64,000 bases of DNA from Chryseobacterium aquifrigidense (GCF_006716485.1 NZ_VFPD01000001.1:1425096-1489095); one strand, 5' to 3'; positions 44,971 through 53,206 are shown, counted from the stretch's first letter. Program-made: numbers and translations. Notes: generated from the letters alone by a model not told the origin.

Positions 44971-45198
44971 ATGAAAAAATTAAACAGAAGAACATTGAAA
45001 AACATTATCGGAGAAATCGGTATTGAACTTAATCTCCCTCTTCCTGTAGGCGTTTGCCTTGGAAACCTGCTTTCCCTATGCCCGCCTCATTCCCATTGCC
45101 GTGCAGATGAAAGATGTTATCCTGATGCTGCGGGCCCTTGCATCAACGGGCTGTGTCCTTCAGGATATCACTGCCATTCAGGAGAATGTGTAAGATAG
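44971..45198 (+). CDS. Cysteine-rich bacteriocin-like peptide precursor
   Basis: A 75-residue peptide with two parts. The N-terminal MKKLNRRTLKNIIGEIG resembles the leader of small secreted peptides common in Chryseobacterium-type genomes (MKKL-N-R-LKNIIG pattern, related to double-glycine leaders). It is followed by about 50 residues containing eight cysteines, in motifs such as CPPHSHC and CPSGYHCHSGEC. Eight cysteines would allow four disulfides or metal binding. It is probably exported, possibly by a peptidase-containing ABC transporter, but no transporter or modification enzyme is in the window. A strong terminator follows at once. Function unproven. Confidence 0.72.
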   Translation: MKKLNRRTLKNIIGEIGIELNLPLPVGVCLGNLLSLCPPHSHCRADERCYPDAAGPCINGLCPSGYHCHSGECVR

Positions 45199-45212
45199 TA
45201 TATCAAAAAAAT

Positions 45213-45240
45213 AAAACGTTTATCACCTGATAAACGTTTT
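45213..45240. terminator. Strong bidirectional terminator
   Basis: AAAACGTTTATC (45213-45224) pairs perfectly with GATAAACGTTTT (45229-45240) around ACCT, with A-rich and T-rich flanks. It ends the peptide gene on the plus strand and the hypothetical gene on the minus strand. Confidence 0.8.
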
Positions 45241-45257
45241 TTATTATATCTAAAGTT

Positions 45258-45749
45258 TTACCTTATTATTCCGATTGCTTTTAACGCGCTGGATGTCAAG
45301 AATATATCATCAAATACCGTAAGTGATTCTACATCATTAAATCCTGAAGGAAGCAGGTCATTTTTATTGAAAGAAAGCTCTATCGATGCATCATAGGCAG
45401 CTGTAATACGAACTTTTGAATATCCGTTATAGTCAACTTGAAAACCTTCGAACATACAGTTCTGCTCTGCCTTCTGGTATTCTGCGTATTCTTCAAATCC
45501 TGCAACATCCGTTCTTTTCCCGTCATTATGATTCAGAGATTTCCATGCAGTATAATTCTTTGGTTCTTTCAGAATATTTCCTTCACGATCTAAGGGAACA
45601 AACATTCCAAGAGTCAAACGCTTTTTTAAAAAATTGGCATAATTATTCATCAGATTCAAAATCTGAAGATCGGCATATCCTTCATGTGAATAATATTCCA
45701 GCACGAAAGTGGTCATCGGAATCAGCTTATGAGAAGCATCAGTCGGCAT
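45258..45749 (-). CDS. Hypothetical protein, 163 residues
   Basis: A soluble-looking protein with no signal peptide or membrane span and no motif I recognise. It is rich in Asn, Tyr and acidic residues, with an N-terminal helical part (DLQILNLMNNYANFLKKRL) and a C-terminal part predicted to be beta-stranded (YSKVRITAAYDASIELSF). Codon use and composition resemble the neighbours. It is monocistronic and convergent with the peptide gene across a terminator. I cannot propose a function. Confidence 0.6.
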   Translation of the reverse strand: MPTDASHKLIPMTTFVLEYYSHEGYADLQILNLMNNYANFLKKRLTLGMFVPLDREGNILKEPKNYTAWKSLNHNDGKRTDVAGFEEYAEYQKAEQNCMFEGFQVDYNGYSKVRITAAYDASIELSFNKNDLLPSGFNDVESLTVFDDIFLTSSALKAIGIIR

Positions 45750-45952
45750 AATGAGTTTTTACTTTTTTGGGCGATAAAAATAGTATTTTTATTTACGCTA
45801 CCCAATGGAAACAGATGAATAGGATGGAATTTATACCCATTCTGAATAACAATAAGTTTAGGACATCCCCTCATTTTTCATTATTTTTGGAGGAATAACC
45901 ATAGAACTCCTTTGTGAAAGACATAAAAGCTTTTACAGATACACATTACAAT

Positions 45953-47160
45953 ATGTTGAATAAGATACTTCTGGCAGCGGGCGTTTTTCAGTGCTGCTTT
46001 TATAATATTATAGCTCAGAATCCTGGCCAGCACCCGGTTTATACTTCGGAATGGGGACACCTTTATCGTGAAAATGAAAAAAGCAAAGATATTTTGGGAA
46101 TCTTCTCTACTGAAGCTCCCGTTTATGTTCTGGATTCTACCCAAACCAAATACAAAGTACAGGTAAGCAACGGTGATATTGGCTTTATTGACCGTCAGCC
46201 ATTACAAAAAAGCATGCGTGGGAAAAAGTCTGCTGGTGAACCCGCTCAGTATTTTTATAGAGGAAAAGAGGGATACCAATGTCCCCATTTTTATGTGCAG
46301 GTATCTGAGCTGCGTGTACGAAAAGAACCAACAACAGAAAGCATTCCAGTAAGAAGAGCCGCCTTAAATGAATTGGTCTGTATTGATTATGTTCCTTTAT
46401 ATGAGGACGGCTGGATCTATATAGGTGACCATTTTCATGAGAATCCTGAATATATTCAAATGAAATATCTGGGAACCGAACTTACCTACGACAAAATTCT
46501 GAAAGATTATCTTGCAGTGAAAGGTAAAACAAGGAGAAAGAATTGGCCCAGGTGGGAAGACTTCGTGAAATTGCATGGATTGAGGATAAAAACCTTAAAC
46601 AGGCCTTACAATATTGGAAAGAATCTAATACCGGCGTAGAAAATCCAAAGATCGATATCGACTTTGAACTCCTTCTGGCAGATCAATTCGCAAAAAGACC
46701 GGGAACAGAAGCCTATGAAAAAAAATTAAAAGCTTTGAATCTGCATTTTATATGGAAGGAAACCTCCCTTTTTGACGGAAAAATTACAGACGAACAGATG
46801 AAACAGCTACAGATGCAGAAAGTGAAGGATATTCCTAATGTGCCGGAATGTGGCTGGGAACCTCAATATTTTTACAGAACACCCAATATCATTATTGCTT
46901 TTGAAGAATATAAAGGAAAAGTTTCCGGAAGTATCTACAAAATGTCCTTCAGTAATGGTGAAACTATAGTGTTAGGAAATGAACGTATGGATTCCCATTA
47001 TGATGAAAAGAATTTTGTGACCCGTTTTGGTGATATGCTGTCTGCCCGATGGATTTCTTCTCCACACGAATATTACATTCAGAATGGTGATGCAGGGCTT
47101 TTTATTTTCACATTTAAAGATGGGAAACTTTTCAGCTATGAATGCATGTATTATTGTTAA
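45953..47160 (+). pseudogene. Exported SH3-domain protein gene with a one-base frameshift
   Basis: Two overlapping frames together make one protein of about 400 residues. The first starts at ATG 45953 with a signal peptide (LLAAGVFQCCFYNIIAQ) and has two bacterial SH3-like segments (YVLDSTQTKYKVQVSNGDIG and LRVRKEPTTESIPVRRA). Near 46526-46540 the sense shifts to the -1 frame, where the protein continues as KELAQVGRLREIAWIEDKN to the stop at 47160. Adding one A to the AAAA run at 46526-46529 restores a single smooth frame. This is either a recent inactivating deletion or a sequencing error in a short homopolymer. The C-terminal part has no recognised domain. Confidence 0.72.
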
Positions 47161-47183
47161 ATGAACTGTTAATCATATTGATC

Positions 47184-47571
47184 AATAGAAGCAGGTTTTA
47201 ACCCGCTTATTTTATTATCTTCCATTCCAAGAGCTTCAGCCGAACCTATACGATATTAAGTTTCGGCTGAAGCCGATCTCTCTGTATGCAATTGTTAGAA
47301 CGGGCTAAAGCCCGTTCCTATTGAATATTCGTACCGTTCTCAGATATGATACCGGATTAATATCAATAAAAGTAGTTTTAAGGCTTCTGCAAAATGTAGT
47401 CTACGTTAGGTTTCGGCTAAAGCTGATCCATCTGTATGTAATTATTAGAACGGGCTAAAGCCCGTTCCTATTGAATAATCATACCGCTCTCAGATATAAT
47501 ATCTGGTTTATGTATCAATAGAAGCGGGTTTTAACCCGCTTATTGATTAATGACCCTATCAAGGGCTTTAG
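47184..47571 (+). repeat. REP-like palindrome cluster, two imperfect tandem copies
   Basis: Palindromes recur: GAACGGGCTAAAGCCCGTTC at 47298-47317 and again at 47448-47467, AAGCGGGTTTTAACCCGCTT at 47522-47541 with an imperfect copy at 47190-47209, and TTTCGGCT(G/A)AAGC at 47261 and 47411. The order is kept in two units about 150 bp apart. This fills most of the 491-bp gap after the frameshifted gene; no coding frame is seen. Confidence 0.75.
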
Positions 47572-47651
47572 CCAAAACTTGAAATATTTTCCAACATAAG
47601 TGATTAAATTTTAAAGCTGTATCTTTACGTCACCAACCAAAATATTACAAT

Positions 47652-48137
47652 ATGTCATTTATAACACCGGAAGGAGCCAGAAAGGCTCAGCTATCTCTAT
47701 CTGAAAGGGCACCCGTTGCCCACGCTATTCTTTCAGGGGAAGAGAATATTTCTAAATACAACAGTGGAGTATGTCATGATGTGGTAGCATATGCATTATA
47801 TATGCGGGGTGCCAGCATCAGTCCTAGCCAGCTTGCACAATCAGCAGGACAGAAGTGGTTAACCCTATTCAATTATCCTGCGGGAGAAAAGTGGGATGGA
47901 TATACACCCATTCCGGCAGGCAAAGCCATTGGTTTTTACAGGCTTATCGATAAAACATTCTTTCATTCGGCTATTACTACGGGAAACGGAAACGAAATCA
48001 GATCTGTTAACGGATTTTCATTAGGATCAGCATGGAATGTACCTGTAGATATGAAATGGGTACTGGGTAAAAAGAACTCTGATGGAACCTTCAATTATGA
48101 CGGAACCAAAATAGAAGTCTATATTTCTTCTTTATAA
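47652..48137 (+). CDS. Hypothetical protein, possible papain-like Cys/His fold
   Basis: A 161-residue protein without signal peptide or membrane span. It contains GVCHDVVAYALYMRG (Cys41-His42 at the start of a helix), and later FFHSAITTGNG (His105) with Asn120 in RSVNGFS. A Cys at a helix start followed by a strand-borne His is the layout of NlpC/P60, CHAP and related papain-like enzymes, so a peptidase, amidase or transferase activity is possible. This is structural inference from spacing, not a family match. Similar small domains occur in polymorphic toxins. It is monocistronic and convergent with the Fur-family gene. Confidence 0.6.
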   Translation: MSFITPEGARKAQLSLSERAPVAHAILSGEENISKYNSGVCHDVVAYALYMRGASISPSQLAQSAGQKWLTLFNYPAGEKWDGYTPIPAGKAIGFYRLIDKTFFHSAITTGNGNEIRSVNGFSLGSAWNVPVDMKWVLGKKNSDGTFNYDGTKIEVYISSL

Positions 48138-48194
48138 AGAATTTCTATTTCCATAAAAGGGCAGATCAGAATTCTCTTTTCTGCCTTATTACTT

Positions 48195-48584
48195 TTAAGC
48201 ATCAGCACATTTCGGGCATATCCCGCTGATAATAAAATTATATTCCTGTGCGATAAAATGTTCCGGTAAACTGATTTCCGGAATAGCGTTTTCAATACAT
48301 GTAACGGAATGACATTCCTTACAGTTGAAATGCACATGATTGTGAAAATGCTGTTCATGCGTACACTTTCCACTGCACTTCGCAAAATTCACTACACCGT
48401 CAATATTGACGATTTTGTGTATAGCACCTTCATTTTCAAGCCTTTCCAGCACCCTGTAAATGGTTACTCTATTGCACAAATCTCCCAGTTTCTTCTGAAT
48501 ATCAGAATGGGTAAGGGCCACATCTGAACCATTGATAAGGTTTAAAATTTCAGTTTTGGCGTGAGTATTTCTGACCTGTTTCAT
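48195..48584 (-). CDS. Fur-family regulator, likely Zur
   Basis: A 129-residue Fur-family repressor. The winged helix is in residues 10-65 (TIYRVLERLENEGAI as recognition region). The metal part has HEQHFHNHVHFNC and the structural zinc cysteines Cys88, Cys91, Cys123 and Cys126. It is somewhat shorter than E. coli Fur. Its neighbours, a COG0523 GTPase and a MerC-domain protein, and three matching boxes in their promoters point to zinc, so Zur is the best name. One box lies immediately upstream of its own start, suggesting autoregulation. Fe-sensing Fur is less likely but not excluded. Confidence 0.82.
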   Translation of the reverse strand: MKQVRNTHAKTEILNLINGSDVALTHSDIQKKLGDLCNRVTIYRVLERLENEGAIHKIVNIDGVVNFAKCSGKCTHEQHFHNHVHFNCKECHSVTCIENAIPEISLPEHFIAQEYNFIISGICPKCADA

Positions 48585-48589
48585 ATTTT

Positions 48590-48608
48590 AATGCAACAAA
48601 GTTGCGTT
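48590..48608. promoter_or_regulatory. Zur box 1
   Basis: AATGCAAC-AAA-GTTGCGTT is an 8-3-8 palindrome with one mismatch, containing the perfect core GCAAC/GTTGC. It sits 6 bp upstream of the Fur-family start codon and overlaps the -33 TTG of the divergent MerC promoter. Confidence 0.65.
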
Positions 48609-48633
48609 ATTTAATTTTTTATCTCTACTTTTG
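48602..48633 (+). promoter_or_regulatory. Promoter of the MerC/COG0523 operon
   Basis: TTG (48602-48604) and TACTTTTG (48626-48633) are 21 bp apart, a full Bacteroidota promoter. Zur box 1 covers the -33 element and box 2 begins in the -7 element, so binding should repress. Confidence 0.65.
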
Positions 48634-48648
48634 CAACAAAGTTACGAT
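48630..48648. promoter_or_regulatory. Zur box 2
   Basis: TTTGCAAC-AAA-GTTACGAT shares GCAACAAAGTT with box 1 and is identical over GCAACAAAGTTACGATAA to box 3. On the minus strand it contains TAACTTTG (48644-48637), a candidate -7 element for the Fur-family gene. Confidence 0.62.
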
Positions 48649-48670
48649 AAGAAAATTAATCCTTACTATT

Positions 48671-49009
48671 ATGAAGTCAAAAATTCTTGATGCTGTAGGA
48701 ATCTCCGCTGCTGTTTTATGCCTGATTCATTGTATCGTCTTTCCTCTATTATTGATTGTTCCCTTGGGAATATCCCATAACCCCTATATTGATTTGGCTT
48801 TCCTTTTCATTGGAGCCGTTGTTGTATTCAGAATAACGAAAAAAATGGAAAACCGATGGTTGAAATTTCTGTTCTGGATATCCCTAAGCCTTATTTTCAT
48901 TTCTATATTGACAGATTTTCTCTTTGAAGTTCATCTTCCTCTGATTTATATCGGAGCTGCCGGATTGATTACAGGCCATATTATCAATTTTAAAAATCAT
49001 AAACATTAA
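48671..49009 (+). CDS. MerC-domain membrane protein
   Basis: A 112-residue membrane protein with four helices of the MerC family. The first helix contains the paired-cysteine motif LCLIHCIVFPLLL, and the C-terminus is His-rich (GHIINFKNHKH). MerC proteins transport mercuric ion in mer operons, but there is no merA or merR here; in this zinc-box context a role in zinc or other soft-metal uptake is more likely. The frame extends to 48602, but that lies within the promoter, so ATG 48671 is the start. It precedes the COG0523 gene by 4 bp. Confidence 0.82.
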   Translation: MKSKILDAVGISAAVLCLIHCIVFPLLLIVPLGISHNPYIDLAFLFIGAVVVFRITKKMENRWLKFLFWISLSLIFISILTDFLFEVHLPLIYIGAAGLITGHIINFKNHKH

Positions 49010-49013
49010 AATC

Positions 49014-50216
49014 ATGACGAAGAAACTTCCTGTAACGGTGCTCAGCGGCTTTCTGGGAGCTGGTAAAACAACTTTACTGAATCATATTCTGCACAACAAG
49101 CAAGGCTTAAAGGTAGCTGTGATAGTAAATGATATGAGCGAAATTAATATTGATGCACGGCTTGTTGAAAATCAAAATACCCTTTCCAGAACAGAAGAAA
49201 AGCTGGTGGAAATGAGTAACGGATGCATCTGCTGTACACTCCGCGAAGATCTTATGGTAGAAGTGGAACGTCTTGCCCATGAAAACCGTTTTGATTATCT
49301 CCTTATTGAAAGTACAGGTATCAGCGAACCCATTCCTGTTGCCCAAACCTTCACTTATATTGATGAAGAGAGCGGAATAGATCTGTCCCGTTTCAGCTAT
49401 GTAGATACGATGGTAACTGTGGTAGACTGTTTCAATTTCATGAAGGATTTTGGTTCTGATGAACTACTGCTGGACCGCGATCTCACTGATATGGAAGACG
49501 ATTACAGAACAATTGTGAATCTTCTTACCGATCAGATTGAATTTGCCAACGTGATTATTTTAAACAAAACAGATCTTATCAATACTGAAACACTTGGCTT
49601 TTTAAAAGCAGCAATCCGAAAACTGAATCCCGGCGCAGATCTTTTACATTCTGAGTTTGGAAAAATTGATCCCCAAAAGATTTTAAATACCCGGCTTTTC
49701 GATTTTGATAAGGCACAGTCATCCGCAGGCTGGCAAAAAGAGCTGCAATCTGATCATCATACCCCGGAAACTGAAGAATACGGGATAAGTTCACTTGTTT
49801 TCAGAGATAAAAAGCCCTTTCATCCGATGAGACTGTGGGAATATCTGAATCATCATTATCCCGAGGGAACCATCAGAACGAAAGGCTTGTTCTGGTTGGC
49901 CTCAAGACCCAACGATGCATTGAATTTTTCCCAGGCAGGAGGTTCTTTTCGTCTGGAAAAAGCAGGAGTCTGGTGGAGTAGTATGCCTATGAACCATAGG
50001 CTGCAATATTCTTCATTTGTAGAAAACCAAAAGTTTATAGAAAGCAGATGGGACAAAAACTGGGGCGACAGAATTAATGAACTGGTGTTTATCGGGCAGA
50101 ATCTGGATAAAGAACAGATGTTAACAGATCTTCAGCAATGTCTTATTAATGAAAGGGAAAAGGAACGGTTTGATAAAAACCAAAGTTTTGAAGATCCGTT
50201 TCCAGAAAATATTTAA
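49014..50216 (+). CDS. COG0523 (CobW-like) GTPase, putative zinc metallochaperone
   Basis: A 400-residue GTPase of the G3E/COG0523 family. The P-loop is SGFLGAGKTTLLNHIL, the metal-binding CxCC motif is NGCICCTLREDL, and further G-domain motifs are IESTGISEPIPVAQ and ILNKTDL. The C-terminal CobW_C-type domain includes GLFWLASRPND. Zur-controlled members such as ZigA, ZagA/ZNG1 and YeiR deliver zinc to client enzymes during zinc shortage, which fits the Zur-type box upstream. The operon partner is the MerC-domain protein; alkaline phosphatase follows. Confidence 0.88.
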   Translation: MTKKLPVTVLSGFLGAGKTTLLNHILHNKQGLKVAVIVNDMSEINIDARLVENQNTLSRTEEKLVEMSNGCICCTLREDLMVEVERLAHENRFDYLLIESTGISEPIPVAQTFTYIDEESGIDLSRFSYVDTMVTVVDCFNFMKDFGSDELLLDRDLTDMEDDYRTIVNLLTDQIEFANVIILNKTDLINTETLGFLKAAIRKLNPGADLLHSEFGKIDPQKILNTRLFDFDKAQSSAGWQKELQSDHHTPETEEYGISSLVFRDKKPFHPMRLWEYLNHHYPEGTIRTKGLFWLASRPNDALNFSQAGGSFRLEKAGVWWSSMPMNHRLQYSSFVENQKFIESRWDKNWGDRINELVFIGQNLDKEQMLTDLQQCLINEREKERFDKNQSFEDPFPENI

Positions 50217-50231
50217 AATTAACTTTTAATT

Positions 50232-50252
50232 AATGCAACAAAGTTACGATAA
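50232..50252. promoter_or_regulatory. Zur box 3, upstream of alkaline phosphatase
   Basis: AATGCAACAAAGTTACGATAA repeats the core of boxes 1 and 2. It lies in the 77-bp gap between the COG0523 stop and the phosphatase start, suggesting that the phosphatase has its own zinc-responsive promoter. Confidence 0.62.
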
Positions 50253-50293
50253 AAAATTAATTACAATAACTTACAGCATTATTTCAAAACAAT

Positions 50294-51691
50294 ATGGACA
50301 GAAGAAAATTTCTAAAAGGATCTGCACTACTTTCAGGGTTATTGACCTTATCACCGTCTGATCTCTGGAGCTTCGGGAAAACGAGTGAAAATCCCCGGGC
50401 AGGAAAAGCAAAGAACATCATCTTTATGGTAAGCGATGGAATGAGTCTCGGAACGCTTTCAATGGCAGATCTGTATTCTAGGAATATTTTAGGAAAAGGA
50501 AGTAACTGGCTTAATCTGTATCACGACAAAAAGGTTACCCGTGCTTTAATGGATACGGCTTCAGCAAGTTCTATCGTTACAGATTCTGCTGCCGCAAGCT
50601 CAGCTTTTGGAGGAGGAATCCGAGTAAAAAATGGAGTTTTGAACATGGGAGCTAACGGAGAAAAACATCTTCCGATATGGCAGAAGTACAAAAAAGCAGG
50701 AAAGAAAGCCGGCTGTGTAACTACGGTAACCATTACTCATGCTACCCCCGCCGGATTCTGTATAAATTCTTCCAAAAGAAATGCTGAACCTCAAATTGCA
50801 GAGATGTATGCGGAACTGGAATTTGATGTGCTGTTAGGAGGTGGAGACGAATTTTTTAACCCTTTAAAAAGAGAAGACAAAAAAGACCTCTATTCTGTTT
50901 ACAGCAAAAAAGGATACCGGATTCTGAAAACACAAAATGATCTGAAAGAAATAAAGAAAGGAGAGAAATTATTAGGGATCTTCAGTACGGGAGCATTACC
51001 CTATACGATTGACAGAACACATCTTCAGGAATACAAAAATACACCAACTCTTGCTGAAATGGCCACTACCGCCATCAATCAGATGAAAGATCATCCCGGA
51101 GGTTTTGTACTTCAGGTAGAAGCCGGAAAAGTAGACTGGTCAGCTCATGCCAATGATGTAGCCGCTCTTATCCATGATCAGCTGGCATTTGATGACACTG
51201 TAAAGGCAGTAATGGATTTTGCCGAAAAAGACGGGAATACCTTAGTCATCATCACTACAGACCATGGAAATGCCAATCCGGGAACTATTTATGGAGCAGA
51301 AGCCACCAGGCAGTTTAACAGTATTTCAGACTATCGGTATACCAATGAATATATCCTGAACAAAATTCAGAAAGATTATTCGGTAAAAGACATTAAAGAC
51401 TGGATTTATGAAGGCAATAAAATTACACTGAATGATGATGAAGCTAAGCATCTTCTGAGTTTTTACAACGGACTTGAAAAAGAAGAAGAAGGACTTTATA
51501 ATTATAAAAAACTGCCTTTTAAATTATATTCAGAAATTCAGAAAACCAGGAATTCTGTAGGATGGATCAGCATGGATCATTCCGGAGATTATGTAGAAGT
51601 AGCTGCTTATGGCCCTGGAAACGAACTTTTACAGCCATTTGTTAAAAATACAGACCTTCACGATCTGATGCTGAAGGCCTGTTTGGTATAG
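50294..51691 (+). CDS. Tat-exported alkaline phosphatase (PhoA family)
   Basis: A 465-residue zinc/magnesium phosphomonoesterase. The N-terminus MDRRKFLKGSALLSG is a twin-arginine signal, so the protein is exported folded. The active-site landmarks are FMVSDGMSLG, the catalytic Ser98 in VTDSAAASSAFGG, QVEAGKVDWSAHAND, and TTDHGNAN near the last metal site, with a C-terminal MDHSGDYVEVAAYGPG. It is likely periplasmic or surface-associated. It carries its own zinc-type box upstream rather than a visible Pho box. It ends at a strong terminator. Confidence 0.9.
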   Translation: MDRRKFLKGSALLSGLLTLSPSDLWSFGKTSENPRAGKAKNIIFMVSDGMSLGTLSMADLYSRNILGKGSNWLNLYHDKKVTRALMDTASASSIVTDSAAASSAFGGGIRVKNGVLNMGANGEKHLPIWQKYKKAGKKAGCVTTVTITHATPAGFCINSSKRNAEPQIAEMYAELEFDVLLGGGDEFFNPLKREDKKDLYSVYSKKGYRILKTQNDLKEIKKGEKLLGIFSTGALPYTIDRTHLQEYKNTPTLAEMATTAINQMKDHPGGFVLQVEAGKVDWSAHANDVAALIHDQLAFDDTVKAVMDFAEKDGNTLVIITTDHGNANPGTIYGAEATRQFNSISDYRYTNEYILNKIQKDYSVKDIKDWIYEGNKITLNDDEAKHLLSFYNGLEKEEEGLYNYKKLPFKLYSEIQKTRNSVGWISMDHSGDYVEVAAYGPGNELLQPFVKNTDLHDLMLKACLV

Positions 51692-51730
51692 ACATTCATA
51701 TTTTTTCATATTTAATTATTTGGGAGATAC

Positions 51731-51772
51731 GAGGCGGATTGATTGTGTCCGCCTTGTTTTTTTTTTTTTTTT
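51731..51772 (+). terminator. Terminator of the phosphatase gene
   Basis: GAGGCGGA (51731-51738) pairs with TCCGCCTT (51748-51755) around a nine-base loop, followed by a run of 16 T residues. Confidence 0.8.
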
Positions 51773-51783
51773 GTAAACAGAAT

Positions 51784-52605
51784 TTAAATTCCTCCCATTA
51801 CAAACATATTTTCCATCGTAGGGACTTTGCTTCCGCCTTCTTTTTCAAGCGTAATTGCAAAAGCCTGGGCTTTTGGTATATTGGCCAAAGCAATCCTACT
51901 GTCTTTATCTTCAGTGTACATTCCTGCATCTACAGGTTTCCCTTCATCAATCGCCCAAAGCTGATATTGCATTCCTGCAGGCGCTTTAGGTAGTTTTTCA
52001 GCATTCAGATAAACTTCTTTTGTTTTTTTGTCCCAGAAAACCATTGCTTTTGCCTCTGTGTGCTTTTCTACACCTTTCAGCATAACCATCTGCATATCGG
52101 GGTTAGAGAACATATCAAGCTTCTGATTCATCTTCTGCATCGCCTGATCCTGATGTTTTTTATCTGCTATCAGTAATGACATTTCTTTCTTACTGGCAGA
52201 TTGGCTGTTCATCCAGAATAAATTTCCGGCAACACTTACAAGAAACAATGCCGAAGCTGCCACTGCATAAGTTTTCCAGGGAGTCGTAGTTTGAGTTCTG
52301 ACCTGTTGCGTGATTTCCCTGTGAGTTTTTACATCAGAGATATCTGTTGAAAGAGCAGGAGTTACTTCTTCAACAGTCTGTTCCTGCTGAATTTTATTCC
52401 AGATTTTAGCTTTCAAATCACTTGGAGGTGTTACAGCCTGAGCTGTAGCAAGATGTTCCAAAGTCTTCTGTGCTTCTTCAAAAGCCTCTTTTACTTCAGC
52501 ATTATTCTTCATCACACACTCCAAAATCCCCGCTTCCTCAGGAGAAGCATGGCCAAGAATATAAGATTCTATAATTCCGGATGATATGTATTCTTTAGTG
52601 TTCAA
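51784..52605 (-). CDS. Anti-sigma factor, RskA-like
   Basis: A 273-residue membrane-bound anti-sigma factor. The N-terminal cytoplasmic part (about 1-95) contains IIESYILGHASPEEAGILE, the usual sigma-binding helices of this group. A transmembrane span (YAVAASALFLVSVAGNLFWM) is followed by a coiled-coil stretch and the extracytoplasmic RskA C-terminal domain (PAGMQYQLWAIDEGKPVDAGMY). It follows the sigma factor gene with a one-base gap, so both are made together. It should hold the sigma factor inactive until an envelope signal triggers proteolysis. Confidence 0.87.
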   Translation of the reverse strand: MNTKEYISSGIIESYILGHASPEEAGILECVMKNNAEVKEAFEEAQKTLEHLATAQAVTPPSDLKAKIWNKIQQEQTVEEVTPALSTDISDVKTHREITQQVRTQTTTPWKTYAVAASALFLVSVAGNLFWMNSQSASKKEMSLLIADKKHQDQAMQKMNQKLDMFSNPDMQMVMLKGVEKHTEAKAMVFWDKKTKEVYLNAEKLPKAPAGMQYQLWAIDEGKPVDAGMYTEDKDSRIALANIPKAQAFAITLEKEGGSKVPTMENMFVMGGI

Positions 52606-52606
52606 T

Positions 52607-53206
52607 TTATTGATAATCTTTTAGCAAATCTTTTAATTTCATCAATGCATTCCGCATTTTCGTTTTTACCGTTCCCAGCGGTATCTTCAGCTTTTCGGAT
52701 ATTTCATGCTGGGTATATCCCTGATAATAAGCAAGATTTATGAGTTCCTGCTTGTCCACTTCAAGGCCTTCAAGGACATTATTAAATCCAATATAATCAG
52801 ATGAATTATTGACTGTTGAAAGCTCTGCAGTATTATATACGAAATCTGGAAGTGATTGGTTTTTAAGTTCATTCTGGAACCCTTTAGACTTTAAATAATC
52901 AATAGCCGTATTCCGGGCAATATTGATCATCCATGTATAAAATCTTCCTTTGGAAACGTCATATTGATGGATAGAGTTCCATATTTTGACAAAGACATCC
53001 TGAATAACTTCTTCTGTATATTCTTTAGATTGAACAATTCGGAGAATAATTCCGTACAGCGCACCAGAATAGTGGTCATACAGATAATGAAAACCGGTTT
53101 CGTTTTTCTCTTTTAATAAAACGATAAGTTCCTCTTCCGAATAGGTTGTTTTAATAGCGTTTATTTTTCTAGTCAAATGTAATAAAATAAAACATATTCC
53201 CAACAA
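52607..53206 (-). CDS. ECF RNA polymerase sigma factor
   Basis: A sigma-70 family ECF factor of up to 199 residues. Region 2 includes FHYLYDHYSGALYGIIL, EEVIQDVFVKIW and GRFYTWMINIARNTAIDYLK. Region 4 includes LAYYQGYTQHEISEKLKIP and GTVKTKMRNALMKLK. There is no in-frame ATG before region 2; translation probably begins at a TTG (53206, 53203 or 53176), so the first 20 residues are uncertain. It is co-transcribed with the anti-sigma factor and divergent from msrB, whose promoter it may serve. Confidence 0.88.
   Translation of the reverse strand: MLGICFILLHLTRKINAIKTTYSEEELIVLLKEKNETGFHYLYDHYSGALYGIILRIVQSKEYTEEVIQDVFVKIWNSIHQYDVSKGRFYTWMINIARNTAIDYLKSKGFQNELKNQSLPDFVYNTAELSTVNNSSDYIGFNNVLEGLEVDKQELINLAYYQGYTQHEISEKLKIPLGTVKTKMRNALMKLKDLLKDYQ

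Noticed and set aside
47184-47571. Possible CRISPR array
   Set aside because: Only two ordered units, the palindromes differ from one another, spacing is irregular and no cas genes are near; REP-like repeats fit better.
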